A stretch of DNA of 40,202 nucleotides from Verrucomicrobiota bacterium (GTDB lineage Bacteria > Verrucomicrobiota > Verrucomicrobiia > Verrucomicrobiales > DEV007): assembly GCA_030625775.1 (NCBI GenBank), contig DAOUQC010000042.1, positions 1 to 40,202 on the forward strand, read 5' to 3'. Every line of letters begins with the position of its first letter. Positions within the stretch are counted from its first letter, which is position 1. Made by a program: the position numbers and the translations under genes. A model generated the notes under the pieces. It saw nothing but the letters and a program-made list of their open reading frames with translations, had not been told where the DNA came from and did no database searches. Below, piece after piece: positions 32,658 to 40,202 of this stretch.

Positions 32658-33563
32658 ATGAATTCCTACCGAGTCACACATCTCAAACAACTGGAATCCG
32701 AAGCGATTTTTATCCTGCGGGAAACGGCTGCCCAATTTGAAAAACCCGGCCTGCTTTTTTCCGGCGGCAAGGACTCCATTGTCATGGCCCATCTCGCCCG
32801 CAAAGCTTTCTGGCCTGCACGTTTGCCCTTTCCTCTTCTGCATGTCGATACCGGCCACAATTTTCCCGAGACATTGGAATTCCGTAATCATTACGTGGAA
32901 GAAATCAACGCCGACCTCACCGTCGCCCTGGTCCAGGATTCGATCGACCAAGGCAAGGTCGTTGAAGAGAAGGGCATCAACGCCAGTCGCAATAAACTGC
33001 AAACAGTGACCCTGCTCGATGCAATCGAAGACTGCGGATTTGACGCCTGCCTCGGAGGCGGTCGCAGGGATGAAGAAAAGGCCCGCGCCAAAGAACGCTT
33101 TTTCTCTCACCGCGATGACTTCGGCCAGTGGGACCCCAAAAACCAGCGCCCTGAGCTGTGGAATATTTTCAACGGACGCAAGCATCACGGTGAACACTTC
33201 CGCGTTTTCCCTCTGAGCAACTGGACGGAGATGGATGTCTGGCAGTACCTGAAATTGGAAAACATCGAGCTCCCCAATCTGTACTTCGCCCATGACCGGG
33301 AAGTCGTAAAACGAAACGGCACCCTGCTGGCGATATCCGACGTGGTGCAGGCACAGGCTGATGAAACAACTGAAACCCTGCAAGTCCGCTTCCGCACCAT
33401 CGGCGATATGACTTGCACCGGAGCCGTTGAATCAGATGCCGACACCTTGGACAAAGTAATCCAGGAAGTGGCTACTGCCCGACAGACAGAACGCGGCACT
33501 CGCTCCGACGACAAACGCTCTGAAACTGCCATGGAAGATCGTAAAAGAGAAGGTTATTTTTAG
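32658..33563 (+). CDS. cysD: sulfate adenylyltransferase subunit 2
   Basis: Catalytic subunit of two-component ATP sulfurylase, which forms APS from sulfate and ATP with energy from GTP hydrolysis in CysN. It has 301 aa, normal. The PP-loop ATP-binding motif FSGGKDSIVMAHLARKAF is at about residues 34-51, followed by VDTGHNFPETLEFR. AFDACLGGGRRDEEKARAKER-type sequence (about 127-147) and YFAHDREVVKRNGTL also match the family. The final 50 residues are charged. The start ATG at 32658 has an A/T-rich leader without a Shine-Dalgarno. cysN begins 51 nt downstream. Confidence 0.96.
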   Translation: MNSYRVTHLKQLESEAIFILRETAAQFEKPGLLFSGGKDSIVMAHLARKAFWPARLPFPLLHVDTGHNFPETLEFRNHYVEEINADLTVALVQDSIDQGKVVEEKGINASRNKLQTVTLLDAIEDCGFDACLGGGRRDEEKARAKERFFSHRDDFGQWDPKNQRPELWNIFNGRKHHGEHFRVFPLSNWTEMDVWQYLKLENIELPNLYFAHDREVVKRNGTLLAISDVVQAQADETTETLQVRFRTIGDMTCTGAVESDADTLDKVIQEVATARQTERGTRSDDKRSETAMEDRKREGYF

Positions 33564-33614
33564 ACCACTTCTGCAAAAATTCGATAATACATTTTATTTA
33601 AAACCATTTCTACA

Positions 33615-34898
33615 ATGACAGAAGAAACTGATACCAAAGGCTATCTGGACATGGACCTATTGCGCTTCACCACCGCAGGCAGCGTCGATGATGGCAAAAG
33701 CACCCTGATCGGCCGACTGCTCTACGACAGCAAAAACCTGTTCGAAGACCAACTGGAAGCGGTCGAGGAATCGAGTCGCCAACGAGGTGACGAAAATGTC
33801 AATCTGGCCCTGCTGACAGACGGCTTGAAGGCCGAGCGCGAGCAAGGCATCACCATCGATGTGGCCTACCGCTATTTTGCAACCCCAAAGCGGAAGTTCA
33901 TCATCGCCGACACTCCGGGGCATATCCAGTACACCCGCAACATGGTGACCGGGGCGTCAACTGCCAACCTGGCCATCATTCTCGTGGATGCCCGCCATGG
34001 CGTAATCGAACAGACCTGTCGTCACTCCTTCATCGCTGACTTGCTGCGTATCCGCCACGTTGTGGTGGCCGTGAACAAAATGGACCTTGTCGATCACAGT
34101 GAAGAAGTCTTCAATGATATCATCTCCCAATTCAAAGAGTTTGCTTCTCGATTGGACAACATTGTCGATATGACCTGCATCCCCATCAGTGCCTTGAACG
34201 GTGACAACGTGGTGGATCCATCGGAAAATATGCCTTGGTATGAGGGATCGACCCTGCTCTATCATCTCGAAACCGTTTATATCGGCTCGGATCAAAATCA
34301 CGTCGAGGCTCGTTTTCCAGTGCAATGGGTGATCCGTCCCCACTCGGAAAAATACCATGACTTCCGCGGTTACGGTGGACGTGTCGCCGGCGGCGTATTC
34401 AAACCTGGCGATGACATCGTCGTGCAGCCCTCCGGTTTCACATCAAAGATCAAAAGTATCGAATCCATGGATGGCCCGCTCGAAGAAGTTTATGCCCCTC
34501 TTTCGACTACCATCACCCTGGAGGATGAAATCGACATCAGTCGCGGTGACATGATCATCAAAGCCAATAACCCTCCGCACAAAGGGCAGGAAATCGAAGC
34601 AATGATCTGCTGGTTTTCCGAAGTAAAAAATCTAAGCAGCAGAAGTAAATTTGTATTGCGGCATACCACCAAGGAGGTCAAGGCCGTGGTGAAAGAGGTG
34701 CGTTACAAAATCAACATCAATACCCTTCACAAGCTTGAAGATGATCTTGAATTCAAGCTCAACGATATCGGACGTATCTGTCTGCGGACATCCGGCCCGC
34801 TTTTTTACGACAGCTACAAAAAGAACCGCGTGACCGGCAGCTTCATCCTCATCGATGAGCAGAGCAACGAAACCGTGGCAGCGGGAATGATCCTTTAA
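33615..34898 (+). CDS. cysN: sulfate adenylyltransferase subunit 1 (GTPase)
   Basis: GTP-hydrolysing partner of CysD, of the EF-Tu-like translation-factor family. It has 427 aa. GTPase blocks are visible: AGSVDDGKSTLIGRLLYDS (G1), REQGITIDVAYRYF (G2), DTPGHIQYTRNM (G3) and VAVNKMDLVDHSEE (G4). The beta-barrel domains follow. There is no C-terminal APS kinase domain, because that activity is encoded separately by cysC. The leader is A/T-rich without a Shine-Dalgarno. A clean intrinsic terminator lies 31 nt after the stop, which closes the operon. Confidence 0.96.
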   Translation: MTEETDTKGYLDMDLLRFTTAGSVDDGKSTLIGRLLYDSKNLFEDQLEAVEESSRQRGDENVNLALLTDGLKAEREQGITIDVAYRYFATPKRKFIIADTPGHIQYTRNMVTGASTANLAIILVDARHGVIEQTCRHSFIADLLRIRHVVVAVNKMDLVDHSEEVFNDIISQFKEFASRLDNIVDMTCIPISALNGDNVVDPSENMPWYEGSTLLYHLETVYIGSDQNHVEARFPVQWVIRPHSEKYHDFRGYGGRVAGGVFKPGDDIVVQPSGFTSKIKSIESMDGPLEEVYAPLSTTITLEDEIDISRGDMIIKANNPPHKGQEIEAMICWFSEVKNLSSRSKFVLRHTTKEVKAVVKEVRYKININTLHKLEDDLEFKLNDIGRICLRTSGPLFYDSYKKNRVTGSFILIDEQSNETVAAGMIL

Positions 34899-34928
34899 TC
34901 TCCCTGACCGCTAAAAAAGCACAAAAAA

Positions 34929-34957
34929 AGCGGCCTCCTTTCAGAGACCGCTTTTTT
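34929..34957 (+). terminator. intrinsic terminator after cysN, probably bidirectional
   Basis: AGCGGCCTC, loop CTTTCA, GAGACCGCT pairs with one mismatch and is followed by TTTTT. A run of A residues on the left makes it usable on the minus strand as well, where it would serve the lipoprotein gene at 34979. Confidence 0.85.
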
Positions 34958-34978
34958 ATTAATTCGTTAAAGGCAAGC

Positions 34979-35212
34979 TTACTTGGCTTTAGGAGCTGCT
35001 TCCTTCTTAGCTGGAGCTGCTTCCTTCTTAGCTGGAGCCGCTTCCTTCTTAGCTGGAGCTGCTTCCTTCTTAGCTGGAGCTTCTTTAGCTGGTTCAGAAC
35101 CTTTTTTGTCGTCACCTGCTGGTTTGTCCTGTGGTTTGCAGCTCACGCCAACAAATGCGATTCCAAAAGCTGCCGTCATCGCCAGCACTGTATTAAGAGA
35201 TTTGAGTTTCAT
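34979..35212 (-). CDS. small repeat-rich lipoprotein
   Basis: A 77-aa secreted protein. A signal sequence (LNTVLAMTAAFGIAFVGVS) is followed by Cys25 in a weak lipobox, then KPQDKPAGDDKKGSEPAK. Its second half is four to five copies of the heptapeptide EAAPAKK. The DNA is repeated as well: a 21-bp unit about four times between about 34990 and 35085, with one base change per some copies. A Lys/Ala/Pro-rich strand on a lipid anchor could bind the peptidoglycan or anionic polymers, which is a guess. It has no homologue I recognise and shares only the terminator with cysN. Confidence 0.7.
   Translation of the reverse strand: MKLKSLNTVLAMTAAFGIAFVGVSCKPQDKPAGDDKKGSEPAKEAPAKKEAAPAKKEAAPAKKEAAPAKKEAAPKAK
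34990..35085 (+). repeat. 21-bp coding minisatellite
   Basis: Tandem copies of GCTGCTTCCTTCTTAGCTGG-type sequence with a 21-bp period, encoding the EAAPAKK heptapeptide on the minus strand. The copies are nearly identical at the DNA level (one GCC/GCT difference), which indicates recent expansion. Confidence 0.85.
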
Positions 35213-35428
35213 CGTTCTTTATCTAGTTTGTGTTTTTTGCGCCTGTTAGGCAGTTGCCGTGATTTAACCCATATTAAGTCGTTCTGCAAAGCACAATTTT
35301 CAGCTTTTCACCTCCCCAAGGACGTTACAAAAGTTTCCATTATCGGCCAGGTAGAACCTATGCTATGATCACGGCCCGCCATTATTAACAATGGATGGAC
35401 GAAAATCCAGCAAAAAATTCGCACCAAA

Positions 35429-36856
35429 ATGAGCCCGCCAACAAAAAGTCTCTATGAAAAGGTATGGGACGCCCATGCGGTGAAAACCCTTTCCAACGGC
35501 CAAACCCAGCTCTTGATCGGCACCCACCTCATTCACGAGGTGACCAGTCCCCAGGCTTTCGGCATGCTGCGCGACCTGAATTTGACGGTAAAATACCCCG
35601 AACGCACCTTTGCGACCGTGGATCATATCGTTCCCACCGACAACCAGGAAATGCCCTTCGCAGATCCTCTGGCAGATGCCATGATCAAAGAACTGGATAA
35701 TAATGCCAAGGAGTTTGGTATCACTTATTTTGACCTGCCCAGCGGCAAACAGGGTGTGGTACACGTCGTCGGCCCCGAAGAAGGCATCACCCAACCCGGC
35801 ACTACGATTGCCTGCGGAGACTCCCATACTGCGACCCATGGTGCCTTTGGAGCCATTGCTTTTGGCATCGGCACCACCCAGGTGCGCGATGTGCTCGCCA
35901 CCCAGACCATGGCGATGGAAAAAATGAAAGTCCGCCGCATCAATGTCGACGGAGAGCTGCAGGCGGGGGTTTACGCCAAGGATGTCATCCTGCACATCAT
36001 CAAATTGCTCGGAGCCAAGGGTGGCATTGGTTATGCCTACGAATACGGAGGTTCGCTGATGGATGCCTTCTCGATCGAAGAACGCATGACGATCTGCAAT
36101 ATGTCCATCGAAGGAGGGGCGCGCTGTGGTTACGTTAATCCGGATGAAAAAACATTCGAATACCTGAAAGGCCGCCCCTACAGCCCGAAGGGTGACAATT
36201 GGGGTGTGGCAGTCGAACGCTGGAAATCCTTTGCCTCCGATGCAAATGTCGAATACGACGATGTGGTCAATATCAAGGCTGAAGATATTGCCCCTTCGGT
36301 GACCTGGGGCATCAGCCCTGACCAGGGTGTATTCATCGATGAATCTGTTCCCGACCCCGCACAGGCAGGAAGCGAAGCGGAAAAAGCATCCATCACAGAA
36401 GCTTTGGAATACATGAAACTCGAGGCGGGAACTCCGGTAAAAGGAATCCCCGTCAACGTAGCCTTCATCGGCTCTTGCACCAACGGACGATTGAGCGACT
36501 TTCAGGAAGCCGCTCGTTTCTTAAAGGGGCACCAGGTAGCTGAAGGCGTGAAAGCAATCGCCGTGCCGGGATCTCAAATCGTCGCCAAGCAGTGTGAAGA
36601 CGAAGGACTGGATCGCATCTTCGAAGAAGCGGGCTTCCAGTGGCGTAACGCAGGTTGCTCGATGTGTCTGGCAATGAACCCTGACAAGCTGGTTGGTGAT
36701 CAATTGTGTGCCAGCAGTTCAAACCGAAACTTCAAAGGTCGGCAAGGCAGCACAACCGGCAGAACCGTGCTGATGTCACCGGTCATGGTTGCTGCAGCGG
36801 CAGTCGCCGGTGAAATCGCCGACGCCCGCGAAATTTTCAACCTGACTTCAAACTAA
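35429..36856 (+). CDS. leuC: 3-isopropylmalate dehydratase large subunit
   Basis: Large subunit of isopropylmalate isomerase, which moves the hydroxyl group in leucine biosynthesis and carries a [4Fe-4S] cluster. It has 475 aa, normal. [12 protein letters not shown] opens it. Iron-sulfur ligands are in GSCTNGR and [38 protein letters not shown] and [23 protein letters not shown] are further hallmarks. The ATG is at 35429. A small hairpin, CCATT-ATTAAC-AATGG at about 35379-35394, lies in the leader. leuD follows after 43 nt. leuA and leuB are not in the window. Confidence 0.97.
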   Translation: MSPPTKSLYEKVWDAHAVKTLSNGQTQLLIGTHLIHEVTSPQAFGMLRDLNLTVKYPERTFATVDHIVPTDNQEMPFADPLADAMIKELDNNAKEFGITYFDLPSGKQGVVHVVGPEEGITQPGTTIACGDSHTATHGAFGAIAFGIGTTQVRDVLATQTMAMEKMKVRRINVDGELQAGVYAKDVILHIIKLLGAKGGIGYAYEYGGSLMDAFSIEERMTICNMSIEGGARCGYVNPDEKTFEYLKGRPYSPKGDNWGVAVERWKSFASDANVEYDDVVNIKAEDIAPSVTWGISPDQGVFIDESVPDPAQAGSEAEKASITEALEYMKLEAGTPVKGIPVNVAFIGSCTNGRLSDFQEAARFLKGHQVAEGVKAIAVPGSQIVAKQCEDEGLDRIFEEAGFQWRNAGCSMCLAMNPDKLVGDQLCASSSNRNFKGRQGSTTGRTVLMSPVMVAAAAVAGEIADAREIFNLTSN

Positions 36857-36899
36857 TTGGCATAGTATCTCCAATCACAAACTTTTTACCTAGAAAACT

Positions 36900-37496
36900 A
36901 TGGCTCTCGAAAAAATTTCTGCAGTAAGCGGGCACGGTGTTTACGTGCCGGGCTCGGACATCGATACCGATCGCATCATCCCTGCACGTTTTATGAAATG
37001 TGTGACCTTTGATGGATTGGGCGAATATCTGTTCTATGACGTGCGCTACCATGAAGATGGCAGCACAAAAAACCACCCTCTGGATGATGCTCGTTTTGCC
37101 GGGGCCAACATTCTTCTCAGCGGTGAAAACTTTGGCTGTGGCAGCTCACGCGAACACGCACCCCAAGCTCTCAACCGCTTTGGCATCAAGGCCGTGATTG
37201 CCGAATCCTTCGCTGAAATCTTTTTCGGTAACTGCACCACCCTCGGCATGCCCTGCGTGACGGCTTCATCGGAAGACATTAAAACCCTGGCTGCAGCGAT
37301 TGAAGAAAATCCAAGCCTCGACATCACCATCGATATTACCAACAGCCAAGTCACCTATGGTGAAGGAAATTCGATTGCCGTCACTATTCCCCATACCGCC
37401 AGTGATGCGCTCATCAACGGCCGCTGGGATCCGATCTCGGAACTGCTCGAAGGCGCTGATCAAATCGCCTCGACAATGGGTTCTGCCGGCTACTAA
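36900..37496 (+). CDS. leuD: 3-isopropylmalate dehydratase small subunit
   Basis: Small swivelling subunit of isopropylmalate isomerase, partner of LeuC. It has 198 aa. [37 protein letters not shown] and [12 protein letters not shown] are the aconitase-swivel hallmarks. The ATG has an A-rich leader (ACCTAGAAAACT) and no Shine-Dalgarno. The stop codon overlaps by 3 nt the stop of the convergent SH3-like lipoprotein gene, so there is no room for a terminator between them. Confidence 0.97.
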   Translation: MALEKISAVSGHGVYVPGSDIDTDRIIPARFMKCVTFDGLGEYLFYDVRYHEDGSTKNHPLDDARFAGANILLSGENFGCGSSREHAPQALNRFGIKAVIAESFAEIFFGNCTTLGMPCVTASSEDIKTLAAAIEENPSLDITIDITNSQVTYGEGNSIAVTIPHTASDALINGRWDPISELLEGADQIASTMGSAGY

Positions 37497-37987
37497 TAAT
37501 AAGACGGCAGTTTCACCGCACTGCCTGGCCTGGCACCCCCTGCCGCAGGCTGATTCTGGCCTGCCGGGGAATTTGTCGGGGATCTTGTCGATACCGGGCT
37601 CACCGCCGACGTGCCCTCGGTCTCACCTGTAGACATCTGGGGAGCCAACACCGACATCGGCATCCAGCCCTGCATGCCATTGATCAATGAAACCTTGCTG
37701 TAGGCTTTGTCATTTTTCAGCATCGTCACCGTCATGCCTTTGGATAGATACAAATAGGGATAACTGTCCTTGCCCCCCCTGCTCTGGGGAGAAGTCTTCA
37801 GGTAAAACGGAGCACGTTCGTTCATCACCTGATAAATGGGGTAATCCTTGCTCTCAGCCGAAGGCATCGAAGATAGAGAAGGCAAGGATGGCATATCCAT
37901 GGAGGCACACGCTGTTAACATCAGTGCTGCCAGCAGCGCTGATGTCTTTATAAAAAAATGCCTGGCGGTTTTTTCGAAAAATTTCAT
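37493..37987 (-). CDS. SH3-like domain lipoprotein
   Basis: A 164-aa exported lipoprotein. The ATG at 37987 follows AGGAGA at good spacing; a neighbouring ATG at 37990 is too close to it. KTSALLAALMLTACAS gives the lipobox LTAC with Cys near residue 27. The middle (YPIYQVMNERAPFYLKTSP to SKGMTVTMLKNDKAYSKVSLINGMQGWMPMSVL) has the pattern of a bacterial SH3 domain (residues of about 52-115), which often binds cell-wall peptides. The end is Ser/Pro-rich and low in complexity. It is convergent with leuD and divergent from the GT2 gene. Confidence 0.72.
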   Translation of the reverse strand: MKFFEKTARHFFIKTSALLAALMLTACASMDMPSLPSLSSMPSAESKDYPIYQVMNERAPFYLKTSPQSRGGKDSYPYLYLSKGMTVTMLKNDKAYSKVSLINGMQGWMPMSVLAPQMSTGETEGTSAVSPVSTRSPTNSPAGQNQPAAGGARPGSAVKLPSYY

Positions 37988-38135
37988 CATTCTCCTGTTC
38001 ACCCAGCCATTTTCCACTGCTCTCGGACCAACCGCAATACAAACCTTGCGCTTTTAGGTGGATGACTGCATGGTTGCGCCGCTCGGAGCCGTCTCTCAGA
38101 GGGTTGCCGAATCCATCAGTAATCCACGCATTTCC

Positions 38136-38861
38136 ATGATCCAGAACAAACGAGTCGCCGTCACCATGCCTAGCTATTACGCGGAGAAGACACTCAAAAA
38201 AACCGTGGATGATATTCCCAAGGACATCGTGGACAACATCATCCTCAATGATGACTGCTCCCAGGATCGAACCGTTGAGATTGGTAAGGAGCTCGGCATC
38301 GAAGTTTACCAAAATGAAAAAAATCTCAATTACGGTGGCAATGTCAAACAGTGCCTGCAGCGCGCCCTGGATACTGGAGCGGATATCATCGTGCTTTTGC
38401 ACCCCGATTACCAATACACCCCAAAACTGATTCTGCCGATGGCCTCGATGCTGGCGGAAAGCCCTTACGACCTGTGTCTCGGTTCGCGAACCTCAGGCCG
38501 AGGCGCCTTGAGTGGCGGCATGCCGATCTGGAAATACCTGGCCAACTTTGCCATCACCAGCTTCATGGATCTGTGTCTCGGTCGACGCCACACCGAATAC
38601 CACACCGGATACCGCGCCTATTCACGCCATCTGCTTGAGACCATCGATTTTCACTCCCTGAGCAACGATTTCATTTTTGATAATGAATTGCTCATCGCCG
38701 CCGTCGAGGCTGACCTGCAAACCTGTGAAATCACCTGCCCGACGGTGTATGAAGAAGACAGCAGCTCGATCAATTTTTCCCGAGCCCTCAAATACGGCAT
38801 TCTCTGCTGCGTGATTTCCGCCAAGTGCTTTGGCCGCCGCTGGGTGAAAAAGCTGGGGTGA
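38136..38861 (+). CDS. glycosyltransferase family 2 (DPM1/DPG-synthase-like)
   Basis: A 241-aa GT-A fold glycosyltransferase. VAVTMPSYYAEKTLKKTVDDIP opens the Rossmann-like fold; the nucleotide-binding Asp pair is in IILNDDCSQDRT, and LLHPDYQYTP takes the place of the DxD motif. CLGSRTSGRGALSGGMPIWKY and YHTGYRAYSR are typical of the polyprenyl-phosphate mannosyl/glucosyltransferase-like branch. It lacks a C-terminal membrane anchor. The start is the ATG at 38136; a GTG in frame at 38058 would add 26 residues without homology to the fold. The substrate is unknown. Confidence 0.85.
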   Translation: MIQNKRVAVTMPSYYAEKTLKKTVDDIPKDIVDNIILNDDCSQDRTVEIGKELGIEVYQNEKNLNYGGNVKQCLQRALDTGADIIVLLHPDYQYTPKLILPMASMLAESPYDLCLGSRTSGRGALSGGMPIWKYLANFAITSFMDLCLGRRHTEYHTGYRAYSRHLLETIDFHSLSNDFIFDNELLIAAVEADLQTCEITCPTVYEEDSSSINFSRALKYGILCCVISAKCFGRRWVKKLG

Positions 38862-38867
38862 CAAGAA

Positions 38868-38904
38868 GGCTGTAGGTGTTTAGGCGTTTAGGCTGTAGGT
38901 AAGG
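38868..38904 (+). repeat. heptad/octad repeat array (TAGG core)
   Basis: Between the GT2 and SufE-like genes four TAGG cores occur at 38873, 38881, 38889 and 38896, spaced 8, 8 and 7 nt: TAGG-tgtt-TAGG-cgtt-TAGG-ctg-TAGG. The array ends 8 nt before the SufE-like ATG. It is the clearest match to the dinB-upstream array at 8122. Confidence 0.6.
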
Positions 38905-38907
38905 GAA

Positions 38908-39348
38908 ATGAGTGATTCCATTCCCCGGCAACTTCAGAAGATCATTGATTTTTACGAGGGACTCCCCGACGACGAAAAGCGGGAGGCGCTGATCAACGAA
39001 GCCGCTCAGGCGGAACAATACGCCCCGCAGGAAGGGGAGGTTTTTGACTTGCAGGAAGTTCGCAAGGACAACGAGTGCTCGGACACGGTGGGCATATATG
39101 TCACCGCGATCAACAACGATACGATTCAATTCAAAATCAGCCTTGGTGAAAATGTCCAGACCCTGACCCGCGCTTTGTCGGTGATCCTTTGCAAAGGACT
39201 CAAGGATTGCTCAGCCGAAAAAATCACCAACTTGCCCGAATCATTTGTTCCCCGCATCGTCGGCAGTGAACTCTATCGCCTGCGCAGCCGGACGATCTAT
39301 TATACGCTGAGGAGATTGAAAGAAGCGGTGCAGAAATTGGCGGACTGA
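38908..39348 (+). CDS. SufE-like iron-sulfur assembly protein
   Basis: A 146-aa protein of the SufE family, which accepts sulfur from a cysteine desulfurase for Fe-S cluster assembly. IPRQLQKIIDFYEGLPDDEKREAL is the usual N-terminal helix. The active cysteine should be Cys57 in DNECSDTVGIYV, equivalent to the GCQS loop. Later blocks are LTRALSVILCKGLKDCS and SELYRLRSRTIYYTLRRLKEAV. No desulfurase (SufS) lies in the window. The leader is made of TAGG-type repeats. It is convergent with the desaturase gene, 11 nt apart. Confidence 0.78.
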   Translation: MSDSIPRQLQKIIDFYEGLPDDEKREALINEAAQAEQYAPQEGEVFDLQEVRKDNECSDTVGIYVTAINNDTIQFKISLGENVQTLTRALSVILCKGLKDCSAEKITNLPESFVPRIVGSELYRLRSRTIYYTLRRLKEAVQKLAD

Positions 39349-39359
39349 AACTAAGCGGT

Positions 39360-40154
39360 TCAAAGGATCTCTTCGTAGGGGTAGGACAGCTTCCTTCTCA
39401 TATCTGCTTTCTGCCGTGCAGGCGTCGTGCTTTCGGACAATCGGGATTTGATCCAGTTTTTGAAAACGAAGTTGAGCAAGGGAATCGACCAGCCATTCAA
39501 TACACTGAAATTACAGTCAATCTCGCTATGGTGCTTGCCGTGCATTTTGAGCGGAATCATCAGCCGGCTTTTCTGCAAAAGTCGTATGATCTTTTTTGAT
39601 AAAGGATGCCTGGCTTTGCCGTGAGCAAAGGCATGGAAAACCTGGGATACGGATGAAAACCATAAAACACTCAACCAAAAGGGGCCGAGCCAATTCAAAT
39701 GCGGAATGGGTGGGAGTATTTTTACCAACAAGGCCGGCAAAAGAGCGAGCACGAGAAAGCTATAAAGCGCGGGACTGAACCATAGAGACGCGTAATTCAG
39801 TTTTGCCGGCCTTTCCAGCTGGTGATGATGCACCCTGGATAAAAACAGCTCTTTGTGAATCGGGTTTTTCCGATCAGAGATGCCAAAATCAATGTACATG
39901 TGAATGAGCCCCGATAGCAGATCGGCGCAATAGGCCCCCGCAAGAATTCCGATAAACCAGAAAACCGCAGGCGTGCCGGATATTGAAAGCAGTAAACTTC
40001 GGCTGAATACCAAATAACCAAGAAACAAACCAAAGGCTAGAAACCTCATTTTAAGGATCGTCCTGCGCGGCATCGGCGCCCCCTTCGTCGGATGATAGAC
40101 AGGCTCCCTGTTCCAATAATAAGCCAGCAGCTCCTGTTTTGTTTTGGTGTCCAT
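39360..40154 (-). CDS. CarF/TMEM189-type lipid desaturase (plasmanylethanolamine desaturase family, putative)
   Basis: Membrane-bound di-iron enzyme of 264 aa from the ATG at 40154; the frame stays open to the right edge, so a longer form is possible. The His motifs follow the order of the lipid desaturase domain (CarF, TMEM189): DLLSGLIHMYIDF, SRVHHHQLERP, QVFHAFAHGKA and KMHGKHHSEIDCNFSVLNGW. Four hydrophobic segments surround them. In animals and myxobacteria, members introduce the vinyl-ether bond of plasmalogens, and CarF is needed for light signalling. Whether this protein acts on ether lipids is an inference. It is convergent with the SufE-like gene. Confidence 0.7.
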   Translation of the reverse strand: MDTKTKQELLAYYWNREPVYHPTKGAPMPRRTILKMRFLAFGLFLGYLVFSRSLLLSISGTPAVFWFIGILAGAYCADLLSGLIHMYIDFGISDRKNPIHKELFLSRVHHHQLERPAKLNYASLWFSPALYSFLVLALLPALLVKILPPIPHLNWLGPFWLSVLWFSSVSQVFHAFAHGKARHPLSKKIIRLLQKSRLMIPLKMHGKHHSEIDCNFSVLNGWSIPLLNFVFKNWIKSRLSESTTPARQKADMRRKLSYPYEEIL

Positions 40155-40202
40155 GGCAGGTGAATCCCAAGATGAACGGGAAGTATTGAGTGCTGGCAAC
40201 GT

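Noticed and set aside
32652-33383. Open frame of 243 codons on the minus strand within cysD
   Set aside because: It lies wholly within cysD, contains no motif or signal, and is a mirror of the conserved coding sequence.
34990-35085. Tandem 21-bp repeats as a possible CRISPR array
   Set aside because: The copies are contiguous without spacers and encode a heptapeptide in frame, so it is a coding repeat.
38058-38135. In-frame GTG extension of the GT2 gene
   Set aside because: The added residues do not fit the glycosyltransferase fold, which begins a few residues after the ATG at 38136.

Overview
The window looks like a chromosomal segment from a free-living, probably aquatic member of the Verrucomicrobiota or a close PVC relative. 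The reasons are the mix of a secreted sulfatase, a DUF1080 protein, a Gfo/Idh/MocA oxidoreductase next to a PAS-AraC regulator, a coiled-coil plus LamG secreted protein, a fused SpmA-SpmB membrane protein, a two-subunit ATP sulfurylase, and many genes that lack a clear Shine-Dalgarno sequence. The phylum is inferred from gene content only. No phage, IS element, integrase or CRISPR array was seen. Most of the window is core genome with a few accessory pieces.

Layout. 1-3304: a truncated Gfo/Idh/MocA dehydrogenase, divergent from a PAS-AraC regulator, then a secreted LamG protein. 3334-9399 (minus): an MFS transporter, DNA polymerase IV, a very small Mini-RNase III-like protein, an SpmA-SpmB fusion and a RecQ helicase. 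9517-12985: tRNA-Arg(UCU), a secreted metallophosphoesterase, a secreted sulfatase and a DUF1080 protein. 13114-16474: a small lipoprotein, two tandem paralogous coiled-coil envelope proteins, the SRP RNA with its own promoter, and an M23 peptidase. 16581-22580 (plus): a Fur-family regulator, argH, a Nudix hydrolase, an unusual TatC and lysS. 22652-27796 (minus): a VapBC-type toxin-antitoxin pair and an RND efflux pump/adaptor pair. 27962-30179 (plus): an NfeD-like protein and a flotillin. 30274-34898: yebC, and divergently cysH-cysC-cysD-cysN, a route from sulfate to sulfite. 34979-40154: a repeat-rich lipoprotein, leuCD, an SH3-like lipoprotein, a GT2 glycosyltransferase, a SufE-like protein and a CarF/TMEM189-type lipid desaturase.

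The most unusual item is the TatC at 19380-20942. The Tat translocase core carries an extra periplasmic loop of about 90 residues. After the last membrane helix come a His/Asp/Glu-rich tail and a ComEA-like helix-hairpin-helix domain, both of which should lie in the cytoplasm. Also notable are a 102-103 residue protein with the Mini-RNase III active-site pattern, a family of 7-8 nt TAGG-core tandem repeats in at least five intergenic spaces, a toxin-antitoxin promoter that appears to give a leaderless GTG-initiated mRNA under a near-perfect palindrome, a Nudix hydrolase with an insertion inside the Nudix helix, and a RecQ with its zinc cysteines displaced toward the C terminus.

All functional calls come from reading motifs and recalled family features. 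No database search or structure prediction was run.
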